Assembly (NCBI GenBank): GCA_032622095.1
Contig: CP136062.1
Span: 4,774,001-4,838,000 of the forward strand
Source of the DNA: Siphonodentalium dalli
Lineage: Eukaryota > Mollusca > Scaphopoda > Gadilida > Siphonodentaliidae
Length of the DNA: 64,000 nt
Direction: 5' to 3'
Made by a program: the position numbers and the translations under genes. Below the pieces are notes generated by a model. The model saw only the letters and a program-made list of their open reading frames with translations. It made no database searches and was not told where the DNA came from. How positions within the stretch are numbered: the first letter of the stretch is position 1; the number at the start of each line of letters is the position of its first letter. Positions 16,931-30,515 of this stretch are shown piece by piece.

Positions 16931-17935
16931 CCATATTTTAGATAGGTCTGCCTCTATATAAAAGATTTACTGAAATTTGGGCTCCTGGTTGGATACCTGT
17001 AGGTCTGCATCTATATAAAAGATTTAATGAAATTTGGGCTTCTGATTGGGAATTAAGAGCATGGAGCTGGCCCAACAATAGCCGCAACCATGATAAAACA
17101 ACTGTGCCATATTTCGTGCCAACTGTGCCATATTTCGTGCCAACTGTGCCATATTTCGGAGTTCTCTCAGACTCTACTCATTCTGAAAATTAATGAACAT
17201 TTGACTTCAGAATATAGGCAGGCACTGAACAAAAACAATTTGGTCATCTGAAAGGGATTTTGGGCTCAGTGCAGAGGAGGTGAATATTTGTGTTTCTTAA
17301 CAGTAAAATTTGTATTGTTAACTTGCATTGGGCTCTGCAACACATACATATACATGTATGTGTTTAGCTCCAGTACTTTATGTGTTTCTGAATATGTCTG
17401 CATCAATACAAAAGTTTGGACTCGCAGTGGGATTAAAGGACAAACAGCCAGCCCGAAACCCACAGCATCTATGATAAATCATACAGAACTGTGCCTTTAA
17501 ATTCATATTTCTGAGTCAGTGTTCTCTCAGACTTTACTCATTTACGAAATTATTCCACATTTGACTTTTGTCTAAGGCAGGAAATCAACAAAACATAAAT
17601 GGGCACCTGAAAGGGATGTTGGATTTTTTTAATTTGGCCCTGTAACCCATTATTTATGTTTCAGTAAAGTACTTATAGTGTTTTTGGAAAGTTCTGCATA
17701 TACATGCAAAAGTATGGGCCTCTCGGTGGGATGTAAGTATATGGAGAGGGGCCAACACCCATGGCACCCATGATAAAACCATACAGCACCCGTGCCTATG
17801 AAATCTTGTTTTCTGGGTTAGAGTTCTCTCAGACTATGCCAATTCTGACAATTAATCCACATTTGACTTTAGAATATATGGAGGCAATATATGGAGGGAA
17901 CATTTATATAGTATTCCCTCCAATACAGGTATTTT
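16931..17935 (+). repeat. Degenerate tandem repeat, about 350-bp unit, three copies
   Basis: Shared landmarks recur in order three times: a variant of TCTGCATCTATATAAAAG, an array-name-like GCCAACAATAGCC...ATGATAAAAC, TGTGCC.ATTT, GTTCTCTCAGACT.TACTCAT, and CACATTTGACTT...AGGCAGG. TCTCAGACT is at about 17166, 17528 and 17828. A 23-bp subrepeat (CCAACTGTGCCATATTTCG) is present three times at 17104-17158. No coding potential. Confidence 0.7.
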
Positions 17936-19299
17936 TATTGTAAATTGGTCAGTATTGAATTAGCATCGGGAATTGCGATGCGAATCCAGTTACATTCAGC
18001 CCTGATTGTTTTTACGTGCATGTTTGTTGTCGTCGTTGGTCGTCGTGTTAAATTTGCATCATTTGGAAATTTTGGTCTGGACCATGGGATGCAATTGGAT
18101 ATTTGAAACCCTGTCACAAAGACCCTTTAGCCAGTGTGTTGTCCAATGAACACCCCTAGCCTCATCCCTGTACACCAATACAGTTTACCATACCGGTAGC
18201 CATACGGCACTGGGATGGCTGCAGCTCCCCCCATATATTTTAAAAGCTCTATTTTTTTTAAATGCCGCTCCACTTATCAGAATTGATTAATTGCCCATAA
18301 ATAATGCTGGCCGCAGTTAACTATAGTATAAAATTGTCCAAAACCTGTTACACGTATTTATCAGCATTTTGGTTCAACTAAATTTTGCCAGCTCGTCAAA
18401 AAACCACTTGATTTTAGATCCATCTTAATACACAATTTGAGACGAGACTGTTTTCTTGTCAACCTTTTAATGGGCCACTAAAATTATCGGTGGTGAAAAA
18501 TAATGGATTTCAAAAATCAATATCTGATCACTGATATCTGATCTGAACTTTGATGGGTGTGTTCCTCGACTCAAATTGACTGCATTGATTCCCAAGTCAT
18601 TGCATTTAATTTGAATGCTGTCCTTACTCTTTTAGCCGTTTACAACATTGCAAAATTTTCTGTTGTTGGAATCTTATGATATGGAGACCATTGAATCAGA
18701 TTAAGTTCCTTTAATTGCTTAATTCATGAAAACATTTGTTTGTGACTAAATCAACTTACATGTAATCAAGGTACTAGTAATTGACGACATATAACATGGT
18801 GTCACCCTGGTAATACTGCGGTATTACACCGTGGTAACCTCCAACACCGTGTTAATGTTACCGCTTCAACACTTCTAGTACATGTATATGTGGAACATGG
18901 ATGGCCTTTATTATCCGATTTTACGTGGGACCGTGCCCTTGATCTTGACCTCACTCATATACGCTCATATACATGTACATGGACACTCATATAGGCATGT
19001 TTCTGGATCTCGACTGATCCTACTCAAATTTGGTATGTAGACCAGTACATGTACATTTTATCCCGGGAATAATATGGTCGGGTCCAATTTTATGTGCGAC
19101 AGTGTTCTTGACATTGACCTCACTCCTACATGTATATACACTCATATACATGTATGTATGTTCTGAACAATAATTTGTTCTTTCTCCTGCCGGATCACAA
19201 AGAAATCCCTAAATAACCCTGACAAAGTCGGGCACATTCGCTAGTAGATTATAATTTAAAAATAACAGTTACCAAATTTCCCCAAGAATGTACTGAGAG
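17936..19299. other. Intergenic; short related repeats
   Basis: No gene is supported. 18785-18870 has GGTGTCACCC and GTAATAC/GGTATTAC palindromic words and is related to 37335-37410. Two related stretches around 18910-18985 and 19075-19155 share TTTTA.GTG.GAC.GTG..CTTGA and GACCTCACTC followed by ATATACATG words. Confidence 0.45.
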
Positions 19300-19740
19300 T
19301 ATAAAAGATACATGTAATAATGCTCATACATTGTATGAATGCGTTATTATCCACAAAATACATTTTGTGTGAGCCGATCGTTTATCTATATGCATCACAT
19401 AAATAGTGAGCGACAGGCAAAATACTCAACACTGTGGCGATTGTTTAGGAGACTGATTCATGGTGACCCATTCAACCCAGACTTTTCGAGAAGTGAAGAC
19501 TTGTGATAGCTACCGGTATACTGCATGGTATGTTGTAAACAACTTGGTGGCATTTCTGACAAAAGTTCAAATAGTGGCGTTTTCCTCGGTGTTGAGTGTT
19601 TTGCTTATGACATACATTTACCCTTTATGTTCTGTTTGTTTACATGACACGGCATTTGTTTACATAACACAGAGTACTCACATGACGTATCACCCCGTTT
19701 ACTTTACTTTAATTATAGTAGGATACCCACTTTGAAGACG
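19300..19740 (+). repeat. Dispersed repeat, plus-oriented copy
   Basis: Matches, in inverted orientation, parts of 34690-36030. Shared landmarks: GCGTTATT.TCC.CAAAA, GTGAGCGA, CAACACTGTGGCGATTG, TTCATGGTGACCCATTCAAC, and CGGTGTTGAGTGTTTTGCTTA followed by TTACATGACA. It may be a MITE or other non-autonomous element; ends are not resolved. Confidence 0.6.
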
Positions 19741-21590
19741 AAGGCTGCCCGTATCTTTGAAGGTTGATTACTACCGGTAGTATCTCTTTGTAAACATGTA
19801 TTTTTCAATTTGCTAGAATCAAATGATTTTGCAGCATTGGTAGATTTGTTATCCCATTCCTTTCCAATTACATGTATTTTCTAGAAAACTTTCATTTAAA
19901 TGCATTTCAATCTGATTTGCGCACACGTCAATACTATAATGGTAAATTTCAGTAAAATACTCCCCCTCTCAGCAGATAGTCTTGTCTTTTGAAAACTTAC
20001 AGTTTGACATTGCGAGTTTATATTTTATAATAATTTGTACAAAAGGAACGGCTTTTAAATATATTTTAAGTATGTGAGGTGATGAGCTCGTAGTCCGTTT
20101 GCATTGTGAATCTCCGATTTATCGCATGCCCTTATATATGATTGACATAATTTATACACGAAATGCTAGCTATAGGACCCACTCATTCAATGAACCATTC
20201 TGCATGTCTGGAGTGTTATTAATCACAATTACACCACGATTCAAGGCCTAAGTGAATCTTATTTTATGAAATACGTATCTATGAAGTTATTTTTATAATA
20301 AAAAAAGGCCACATATATATATTTACTTGCTTGTGCGTTTGGTTTAGCTGTGGTTCGTTAATACGCTAATGTGTGGTCATATTACACTAAAGGAATAACG
20401 CAAAACTATAAGATCCTTTTTGTTTCGGGACGTGTGTATTCGGTTTTGTATTCGGTTTGTGTTCCAACAGACTTTGTCAAGTGATCTTTTAAGCATAAAC
20501 TTAACAACTTCGAGTTATGTTTTCCAGAATGCCTAGATTTGAACACATATATTGGAACCCCCCCCCCGCGGATCTAAATGTCTTATAAACAATGTAGTCT
20601 TGTGGATAAGCGTCTACATAAGGTTGATAGAGGACAAATATGATTAAATTTGAGTGCATGAAAAAAATTGCAGTACACATTTGTTACGGCCCGGCACACC
20701 CACCCCCGCCTCGTGTCCAGAACAACATCAGCAGACACCCTGACATACAAATATATACTATTACTTTCAAATATACCTGTAATCATGAGTACATTTTGAT
20801 TACTTTTTTATTACTTTTACTATAACATCCACATGGATGGCTATTGGATACTCATAGTATCACACTATAGTACTGTGGAGTGTGCACAGATACAAACACC
20901 ATATCAGAAAGTTAGTAAAAACAATTCATGACTGTGCTACAATGTGTACCTTCTGGCAGTGGACACAGATAACAACACACAATTTCTGAAATGTTGAATA
21001 CAGCATTATGATACAGACAGTGAAATGTTATAATATGAATACAATAGGCTAGCCAACTTCAATTAGGATTAACTAGTATTGTGACTGCTGCCGACAATGG
21101 CTGCAGGCATACTGGTACAATATTGCTAATTGACTGAACAAAGCAGGTGTGATGTACAGCGGTAGACCGAATTAGCTAGTTTGTCATTTACTGCACTCAA
21201 GGAATTAAGCCTAATTTAATCCTCATATTGATATCAATGTATGATCATCAAACAACTCTTAGTGTTATTTTCATTGTGTAATGAATCTAACAAATACTTT
21301 ATGATTGTTTCTAATGATAGTTTCAATAATATTATGCGTTAGTTTCAATGCATGTAAGAAAATTGAAAAATATATTTACATAAATAAATACACATACAAA
21401 ATAAGTTGGTGCACACCTCACCCATACATGTTAATGTAAAAACTGTATATGTTTATTCTTGCTTCTTTCTATTGTTTCAGTCGTTTCTTGTTTCCATGTT
21501 ATGTAGTGATGTTTTTTATTCAATAACATTTTATTTCTTTATTTATTCCTATGCGATCAAAATGTTTGGAAACTAACAATTGTAATCAGA
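19741..21590. other. Intergenic, no gene seen
   Basis: AT-rich sequence with a C10 run at 20561-20571 and frequent TACATGTA-type words. I see no convincing exon, RNA gene or repeat boundary. Confidence 0.4.
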
Positions 21591-21594
21591 TGTA

Positions 21595-21727
21595 AAAGGT
21601 AATCGATTACATTTACCAAAGTAATTGTAATCGTAATCGATTACATTGAACAAATTGAATCAGTAATCGTAATCATGTAAGTCAAAAGTAACTGTAATCG
21701 TGATCGATTACATTGGCATGTAATCGC
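21595..21727. repeat. GTAATCGATTAC-type simple repeat
   Basis: Repeated AATCGATTACATT, GTAATCGTAATC and TAATCGTGATCGATTAC words over about 130 bp. They form overlapping palindromes of the ATCGAT type. Confidence 0.75.
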
Positions 21728-21949
21728 CCCAAACCTGTACTATACCATTGACCAGGTTCACCTGTCCGATATTGGGAATAACACACCATCTATCATATTC
21801 CCCAGATTCCCAAAATCATTAATCTAAGTTACAATACATTTCAATGTGTCTCATTGGCCATGAAATTTCCTTTATTTTTAATGTATAAATCGATATTATC
21901 AAACGAAAGTAAATTATCGAAAACTAGCGAAACCTGCCACAAAAAGTAT

Positions 21950-22160
21950 TTACACCGCTATTGGAATATCAGACCACATAGGTTAATAATCTTCACATAG
22001 GTTCAAATTGAAGTATCTGAAATAAGCTCATAATTGACCTATCACCAACAAGTAGTTGTACCGATATTGGAACATCAGACCAAATAGGTTAATAATCTTC
22101 ACATAGGTTTATCTTGTATTATTTGATTCTGAAATAAGCTCATTATGGACCTATATAGGC
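21950..22160. repeat. Tandem duplication, about 105-115 bp
   Basis: TATTGGAAYATCAGACCA followed by ATAGGTTAATAATCTTCACA and GAAATAAGCTCAT.AT.GACC occurs at about 21960-22045 and 22067-22155. No gene. Confidence 0.7.
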
Positions 22161-23080
22161 CCTATCAGGTAGTCTGTTCTTTGGCGCAGACCACAGTGAA
22201 AACACATTATAAAGAGCATACATCTGATACATCGTGAGTTTATTCGTGTTATTTTCAGCCATAACTAATTTACAATAAGTCATTGACACTCTCATTTTCA
22301 GCTCGCTATGGCCTCAAAATAGATATGTCCAGATTTGGTGCAAGAAATATACATTATGCATATGTAACCGGGTTACAGAGGTTACAAGTCAAAATTATCG
22401 GCCGTGTGTTTTTGTCACAATGTTACATTTGGAAGTCGTTTAAAAAATGAGACGTGATTTTTGTCACAAAGTTACCAATGATTATCAGCGCACATGCCAG
22501 TTAAATATTATGTCTGTTCAATGATATGCCTGCGTTGGTTTCCGGTCAACTGCTTCATACATAACTTTTGCTCCTGAGATTTGCATGGAAATCCCCATTC
22601 AAAATTGTTCAATTGACCTCCCTCTTAAATACTATACAAGGTTTCCTGGCCTCAATGCTCATGTTAAAGTTATTTATACGAATAATGCTAGTGTGTGCAA
22701 ACACCTTACATTTGGCACAGTGGAGCTTAATTTAAGGCCACCACGACAACAACACAATAATCAGAGAGAGAGAGAGAGAAGATGCTCTGGTTTGATGAAA
22801 CCTTGAATCACAGCGGATTCTATACACAACGCTAAACGTTCAGCAAATCTCTAAAAAGCCATTCATATACTGTAACAATTTAACAATGGTGGGTTTGTGC
22901 TCATGGTGTTACGCATGATCATCTTACTTAATTATTAAACATTATGATTTGTATACCGCTTGCAACGTTGGGACTCTGGTTCAGTAATGCACACGAACTG
23001 CTTTCGTGGTGTGTGAATACATACTCCTTTCATGAAACATGACCATAATTAAATGTAGTTCTGGCCCATTAATGGGAGGC
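22161..23080. other. Intergenic, short (GA)n tract
   Basis: No gene supported. A GA microsatellite lies at 22763-22780. The open frame at 22585-22806 has no protein-like features and crosses the microsatellite. Confidence 0.4.
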
Positions 23081-23084
23081 TTTG

Positions 23085-23760
23085 TTATCGACTTTCAAAG
23101 TAGTTGTTTCACCACGTTTAGAACTGTTGTCAACGGTCCTACTAAAACCCGACCGAGCCCGACCGCACCCGACCGTACCTGACCGATCCCGATCGCACCA
23201 TCCCGAGGGATCCGATCGAGATTGTTCAATATCGTGCAGAATAGACTCGTATGTGCCAAAGTTTCAATCCACAAGTCGATATCTTGAGCGGAAACGGGTC
23301 TGTTAACGCCTAACTTGCGGCCGATTCCGCCAGGTATGCAAAATAAAAAAGGCACCGACCGCACCTCTCATAGCTGTCTGGCCACAGAAAGCGACATCAT
23401 ATCATGCAGCTAATACCCCTTTACACCCATGGGCGATCGGGCAAGTTGCCATGTATACCGGAAGCGAATATATTAACCCATACGCTGCGGTCGAATTCGC
23501 TATGCATGTACGCCATAACACAGAAAATAACACCAGCCGACCGTACCGCCACCAGGGGACCGAGCGAGATGGGGCATGTACTATCGTTCAGAATAAACCT
23601 GTATGTACCAAATTTCCAATCCCCTAGTCGATACCCCAAGCACAAACGGCACTGTTAATCCCTAACTTGCGGCCGATTCCGCCAGATACCCAACATAAAA
23701 ATGCACCGACCCTAGCTGCCTGACCACAGAAAGGAACATCATCATATTATATCGGTAAGC
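23085..23760 (+). repeat. Direct repeat, about 370-bp unit, with inverted copy elsewhere
   Basis: Two copies share CCGACCGTACC, TTCAGAATA..CT.GTATGT, CTAACTTGCGGCCGATTCCG, CCAGATA and GACCACAGAAAG (about 23150-23395 and 23540-23745). The linking piece GGGCGATCGGGCAAGTTG...TTAACCCATACGC matches an inverted copy at 42895-43230. Higher GC than its surroundings. Confidence 0.7.
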
Positions 23761-24094
23761 ATGCACGAGTGAATACTTCGACACTACAAATGACAACATC
23801 AGGGTGTAGGACAAATTTCCTCTGTAAAACTCTGAAATTTGTCTTCGGACACTTGACCACTCCCGCCACATAGACGCATCCTCGCAAATATTACACGAAA
23901 ATATTATCATACAGAAATAAAAATAAACCACGAACTCGATGAATATATCATACGTTTTTAATAGTTGTATTGATATATTACTTATTATCATATCATAACC
24001 AATGCAATGTATGTAATGATAGTGTTTTATAGCAATTGAATGGCGTTTCCGCTTGAGAAATCGACTACAGGATTAGAACTTTGGTACATACACT

Positions 24095-24345
24095 GTTAAA
24101 AAATATCTGTAATTTTACGGCACAATGTGCTGGTGACTTTGCTGCCATCACATTTGCTGTAACAATACGGAACTTCCTTCAAAATGATAAACTTCCCATT
24201 CCGTAAAATCACAGGATGTTAACCTAAATTAACGGAACTTCCGCAAAATTTTAATTGACACCTTCTGTAAAATTACGGAACTTCCTTCAAAATGATAAAC
24301 TACCCACTCCGTAAAATCATAGGATGTTGACCTGAATTACACAAC
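24095..24345. repeat. Tandem duplication, about 110-bp unit
   Basis: ACGGAACTTCCTTCAAAATG, ATAAACT.CCCA.TCCGTAAA, and ATC..AGGATGTTRACC occur twice (about 24165 and 24275). Isolated ACGGAACTTCCG words and GTAACCAGTAAC/GTAACTAATAA words follow to about 24530. Confidence 0.7.
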
Positions 24346-26340
24346 ATCGCTGCCAACATTTTACCGTTAAACATACGGTCATGCCATAGCATGTTCCACG
24401 GTATAAAACCATTAAAGTAACTGGCAGACCGTAACCAGTAACTGTCAGACCGTTGTATTTTTTACGGTTCAGCACCCTTTAATTAATATCAAGACCGTAA
24501 CTAATAAAGGTCAGACCAATGGTATTTTTCATGGGTCAACACCAATGTTTTGCTCTTTATTTGCTAATTTACTATAGAATTAGCCAGGTTGCCATGGTAA
24601 CAATATGATTTCCCGATAGGCATTGCGATTCATATGTTTTTGAATTGTCGAAACTAGTATTATTCATAACTAAAAAATACATTTTACCGGTAGTTCTTAT
24701 GTTATGATCATAGTTTACGATACTTATGAAACTTTGCAGTTTGCAGAGGATCAAGCTTGTTATCTGCCTCATGGAATTTAATCTGGAAAAGGCTGGGCAA
24801 TCGTAATGTGTTCGCCTTGAAACCCTTTCACTAACTACTGTATAGATATGGCTGTAAATAAAAATAAGCCAACCCATCACTATTCAGTTATGAGTAATAC
24901 TAATTTCGACCATTCTAAAACATGAATCGGCATGCGCTTTAAGCCATAAAAAAGAAAGCTACACAGTTAGAACTCAAATTTATGTACATTTAAAAGCGAA
25001 ATATATTAATGGCATACTTTTTGGTAACATGTATACATGTATAAGGCATGAAACTGTCCAGTCAATTGTAAACACAGTTTTTGTTTTAACAGGTGAATCG
25101 TACATCATGACAATACGGTACCAGTCAGAAGTGGTATTTTTATGCGCGCCTTTATTGTGATATTGAGGGAGCTCAATTTAGAAAAACGTGTGATCATAGC
25201 ACAATACCAGTCCCGCTTATTGATATATTCAATGCAAAATATTGCGATACTAAGCGCGCTAAATTTCACACAGACCCGATAGTGTTATATTTATATAATA
25301 TTAGATAAATACGTGCATATAGTGTACATATATCATATACAACTATAATTATAAACATATCTAAAACATTGTCTCTATGTATACAATGAACAATACAGAA
25401 GAAGCAAGATTTTTATTTAAAATGTCACAATTTTAAGCGCAAGATGTTGCAAAATATGTTGCAAAATATTGCAATAATATCACATGCGACATGCTTATAA
25501 GCGTTTCCACTTGCAATATTATTGCGATATTGAGTGCGAAAATAGCGCGATTAAACGGCTTAATATACCGTACTATTATACCACTTCTTTTGATCGGTAC
25601 TGTATATATACCGGTATTAATTAATAGCTTTTTGGGATTGGAACAATAAAGACAACAGCAGATCCCATAATAACTGTGCACAATGACATGACGACAATGT
25701 TCTCCTGTAGTCGCACATTTTCCATGAAATATCAGGGAGTCAGCTATTAAGATGATTTGATAAGAACATCCAACTAATAGTGTACATGTCCTCCAGGTAA
25801 ACTGTCGTAATACCGGTAACTTGACAATAACATGGCGAATAATGGCAATGTCTCATATCCACACGTTTCAATGAAAATTGATGAATATGGGATGAATTGG
25901 TCTGAGTAATTGTAAAGTTGCATGGCGTCAGTTCATTGTTTACGGTGTTGTTGACTTTGAAGTTCTTTGAATTACACTGGTGCACAGAGTACCGGTAGTG
26001 CAATACATGTATATCCTCTCTTGTAAATGCACATGCATGTGGGATGATGTGCTTTGAAACATCACTTCTTGAATCAGATTCTGAACACTGTGACTGTCAA
26101 CCTGTCAACTGCATTTTCTACATTGTAAATATAAATGGCTGCTCGTCGAGTTGTTGTTGTTGTTATTATTGTCATTATTGGTTGACATCGAAGCTCGTGT
26201 TAATTGTACCTGTATCCTCATGTATCAGGATATACGCTAGTGTTTTTATACTAAGTCACAACTGTCAGTCAACACATCACTGAATTCTGAATGAAATGAG
26301 ACTCTCACTATGGCCTGGATTCAGCCCTACCGTATGGAGT
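24346..26340. other. Intergenic, no gene seen
   Basis: AT-rich with several CCGGTA words and a TTG/TTA-rich trinucleotide tract at 26150-26180. No supported gene, RNA or mobile-element end. Confidence 0.4.
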
Positions 26341-26438
26341 GATTGCCGTATATAATATGATCGTACGTGACACGTAATGGAGCAACCACCAAGTTGATCA
26401 TTAAGTTCAATATTACAATAATTATAGGATGTTACGTA

Positions 26439-26967
26439 CAGGGTACTACATGTGCTACGCCACTCGGAGACATGTCTGTGTCATCACACTAAAATACCAT
26501 GTTAGAACTTTGATTGATATATTCGTAATCGTATATAGTCACCAATAGCAGGGTTACTACTGTAGTACCTGACATTGCCCGTCTAGTGAACTATTCAAAC
26601 ATAGCATTAAAATCATGGTTATGATCAGTCCAAGTTCGAACATAATATAATAATAGCAGAGAACCTGGTGTGAATTGAACTGTGGTGGGGTCTCAGGCAT
26701 ATCTACCCCTGCACGTCAGAACAAAATTATGCCATGAAATGGCATAAGTTGCTTGAGGATGGAAGTTAACCATCATTCCACAGCGAAATCAACCAGGCCT
26801 GCTGGGTTTGAATAGTTCAGTAGATGGGCAATGTCAGGTACTACGGTAGTAACCTGGCTATTGGTGACTATATACGAATAAGAATATATCAATCAAAGTT
26901 ATAACATGGCATGTTAGTGTGATGACACAGACATTTCTCCAAGTGGTGTAGCACATTTAGTACCCTG
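26439..26967. mobile_element. Inverted-repeat MITE, copy 1
   Basis: A 529-bp element starting CAGGGTACTACATGTG and ending CATTTAGTACCCTG, flanked by TA on both sides (26437-26438 and 26968-26969), as in Tc1/mariner-type target duplications. Its arms are about 165 bp and complementary (for example GTAATCGTATATAGTCACCA against TGGTGACTATATACGAATAA), with about 200 bp between them. No ORF, so it is non-autonomous. An (AT)n run follows the right end. Confidence 0.8.
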
Positions 26968-27639
26968 TATGTATATATATATATATATATATATACCACA
27001 GCAGAAGTTTCCTTAGAATTAATGGATGGAAATAGAATGTACTGTAATATTTGAGTCGGACATAGATTACCTTAGCTGAAGGCAATCAATGCAATACATG
27101 TAAACTATGTAGAAAAAGAAATTATTGAATGAGGTGTAGTGAATATGATGCGTCACTTCAATATTTGAGTCGGATATAGATTACCTTAGCTGAAGGCAAT
27201 CAATGCAATAAGCGATGCAGAAACGGAAATTATTGAATGAAGTGTAATGAATATGAAGCGTCATTTTAATGAAATATCGATTGTGTGGAAGAGAAATGTC
27301 ACTTTAATAGTTAACTATAATATACATGTAGAATTCAATGGGGTATCCCCATTGAAGACGATCAATGCAATGAACAGTGTAGAAATGGACAAATGTTGCC
27401 TGAATGAATCGATGTGTGAACACAAAGTTTCACTTTAATGAAATGTTGAGATGATGGAATCAACGGTGAATTTGCAATTTCCTTAATGATGAAATTGGTT
27501 TACATGTAAATGCAGCTGAAAATGTGAGTTGACTGAAATGTAATTATGAAAGTGTCAATGACACTGTATCTCAACTTAGAAAGAGAATACATGTAATTTC
27601 ATGTGTTACAGTCAATGGAGCGATTAGGAATGTGGAAAG

Positions 27640-29861
27640 TTGAAAGGCCTAGTTATGCAAAGATTAAAATCCAAGATGGCCACGACACCCACGTTTTTTT
27701 TGCCAAATGACCCCAAAAAAAGAATCCTTCCTATTTACATGTCATTGTTAACATCCTGCACAATTTTTATAATGATCCGACAAAAGATACGACCTGTAGA
27801 GATACGACCTGTAGCCTGTGTCAAAGGATTTAGTTGTGTAAAGAGTAAAATACAAGATGGCTGCTGGCGGCCAGGTTTTTTGGTTGAATTCAAAATAATT
27901 CGTTTCCCATCTACATATAATTGTTAACATCCATGACAAATCTCATGATGATCGGATCAAAGATAAGACTTGTAGCCCTTGCCAAAGAATTTGGTCATGC
28001 AAAGAGTAAAATCCAAGATTGCTGCTGGCGGCCATGTTGTTGGCCGAACGCCCCCAACATTACTTCTTTCCCATCTACGTGTCAATTGTAACATCCATCA
28101 CACATTTAATAATGATCCGACAAAAGATACGACCTGTAGCCCGTGCTAATGGATTGAATTTTGAACAACCCCAAAATGACTCGTTCCCATCTACATTGTA
28201 CATGTCAATAGCCATGACAAATATCATAATATTCTGACCAAAGGTACGACCAAGAGCCTGTGCCGAAGGATTTAGTCAAGCAAAGAGTAAAACCCAAGAT
28301 CACTGCTGACGGCCATGTATTTTGACCGAATGACCACAAAATGATTCGTTCCCATCTACATGTCATTGATAACATCAATGAAAAATTTCATGAAGATCCG
28401 ACCAAAGATACGACCTGTACCCCGCGGCAAAGGATTTGCAAAAGAGAAAAATCAAAGATGCTCATGACGGCCATGTTTTTTGGCCGAACTACCCCAAAAT
28501 GACTCGCTCCCATCTGCCTGTCATTATTAACATCCATGACAAATTTCATGATTATCAGACGAACAGTACGACCTGTAGACCGCTCCAATCGATTTAATTT
28601 TGAAATCAAAGATGGCTGCCAGCGGGCATGTTTTTAGGCCGAATGACCCCAAAATGACTCGTTCCCATCTACATATAAGTTTCAACATTCATGACAAATT
28701 TCATAATGATCTAACCAAAGTAAGGACCTGTAGCCTGTGCCAAAGGATTTAGTCATGCATACAGTAAAATCCAAGATGGCTGCTGGTGGCCATCTTTTTT
28801 GGCCGAATGACCCCAAAAGGACTCGTTCCCATCTACATGTCATTGTTAACATCCATTACAAATTTCATGAAGATCCGACCAAAGCTACGACCTGTAGCCC
28901 ACGCCAAAGTATTTAGTCATGCAAAGAGTAAAATCAAAGAATTTAAGATGGCTGCTGGCGGCCATGTTTTTTGGCCAAACAACCACAAAATGACTCATTC
29001 GCATCTACATGTCATTATTAACATCCATGACAAATGTCATGATTATCCGAAACAAAGCTACGACCTGTAGCCCGCGCCAAATGATTTAGTCATGCAAAGA
29101 GTAAAATCAAAGATGGCTGCTGGTGGCCATCTTTGTTGGCCAAACGACCACAACATGACTCATTCCCATCTACATATCATTATTAACATCCATGACAAAT
29201 GTCATGATGATCAGACAAACAGTACGACCTGTAGACCGCGCTAATTGATTTAATTTTGAAATCCAAGATGGCCGTCAGCGGCCATGTTTTTTGGCCGAAT
29301 GACCCCAAAATAACTCGTTCCCATCTACATGTCATTGTTAACATCCATCACAAATTTCAATAAGATCCGACCAAAGGTACGACCTGTAACCCGCACCAAA
29401 AGATTTAGTCATACAAAGAGTAAAATCAAACATGGCTGCTGGCGGCCATGATTTTTGGCTGAACGACCCCAAAATGACTCGTTTCATATCTACATGTTAA
29501 TTTTAACATTAATAACAAATTTCATAAAAATCATACCAAAGGTACGACCTGTAACCCGCACCAAAAGATTTAGTCATACAAAGAGTAAAATCAAACATGG
29601 CTGCTGGCGGCCTTGTTTTTTGGCCAAACGACCACAAAATGACTCATTCGCATCTACATGTCATTATTAACATACACGACAAATGTCATGATTATCCGAC
29701 CAAAGCTACGACCTGTAGCCCGCACCAAAGGATTGAGTCATGCAAAGAGTAAAATCAAAGATGGCTGCTGGCGGCCATGTTTGTTGGCCAAACGACCACA
29801 AAATGACTCATTCCCAACTACATGTCATTATTAACATCCATGACAAATGTCATGATGAGGC
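27640..29861 (+). repeat. 164-bp satellite array, block 1
   Basis: About 13 units of about 164 bp. Landmarks per unit: GCAAAGAGTAAAATCCAAGA, TGGCTGCTGGCGGCCATG, GACCCCAAAATGACTCG, TTCCCATCTACATGTCA, GACAAATTTCATGATGATC and ACGACCTGTAGCCCG. Divergence between units is substantial. Many short ORFs cross units; none is conserved as a frame. Confidence 0.9.
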
Positions 29862-29935
29862 CTAAAAAAATAATACCTTTGTTTCCGCTAACGAGCTAAA
29901 CAAATTTAGGGTAGGTAGGTAGGCTTAACTTTTTT
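29862..29935 (+). repeat. Inverted motif at satellite break, left side
   Basis: GGCCTAAAAAAATAATACCT followed by TTTGTTTCCGCTAAC begins exactly where the satellite unit breaks off. Its reverse complement lies at 40395-40432, where the satellite resumes. It could be the end of a large insertion or a short dispersed element. Confidence 0.6.
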
Positions 29936-30424
29936 TGTTTGTTAACTTTTTTTGTTTCAGTATCTTTAAAAATAACTGTATAATACTTGTCAATAACCCA
30001 AACTATGCACTTCTTGGCCCCAATCAGGTCAACCCAGATGACAGAGGAACTAGAAACATTAATCTTACATATGTTTTAATATTTACATATATACTTATCT
30101 ATATACTAATATAGTCTTGGATAATTCTAATATTTCCCATATGGTCTGGCGACAACTGGAGTCAGTCCAGCACCACTGCACTGTTCACATATTGGAGTGA
30201 CCGTCTTGTACCGATCTCTTAAGGATGGCTTCACAACACCACCTTCTCCTCCGCATTCAGTGAAGGATGTAGGTATTGTTTGGGGACACCTGTTTTTGGG
30301 CAATGATATGCCGAAGGCATAAACTGAAGGCCTGAGAGGAGGAATGTTTGGGAAGGGTGCCCCCTGATGATGGTGGGGGTTCTCCCCCTGGAATTTTTTT
30401 GAAAATCCATTGCATTTAGAGCTA
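29936..30424. other. Spacer before duplication copy 2
   Basis: No gene is supported. A frame on the minus strand (30467-30231) contains RGRTPTIIRGHPSQTFLLSG, with a G/C-rich repeat-like look, and is probably part of a transposon-derived repeat rather than a gene. Confidence 0.35.
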
Positions 30425-30515
30425 ATCTAATATGATCGTACGTGACACGTAATGGAGCAACCACCACAAGTTGATCATTAAGTTCAATGTTACAATTATT
30501 ATAGGATGTACCATA

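Larger units (their letters stand above)
26345..29861 (+). repeat. Segmental duplication, copy 1
   Basis: Colinear with 30425-34303: the same leading segment (TATGATCGTACGTGACACG), the same MITE, the same ATTTGAGTCGGAC-containing spacer and the same satellite array, unit by unit at the beginning. Divergence is mostly point changes and small indels. Copy 1 ends abruptly inside a satellite unit at 29861. Confidence 0.85.

Noticed and set aside
26630-26645. tRNA-like B-box (GTTCGAAC) near 26636
   Set aside because: No matching A-box, acceptor stem or cloverleaf pairing is present; it lies inside a MITE.
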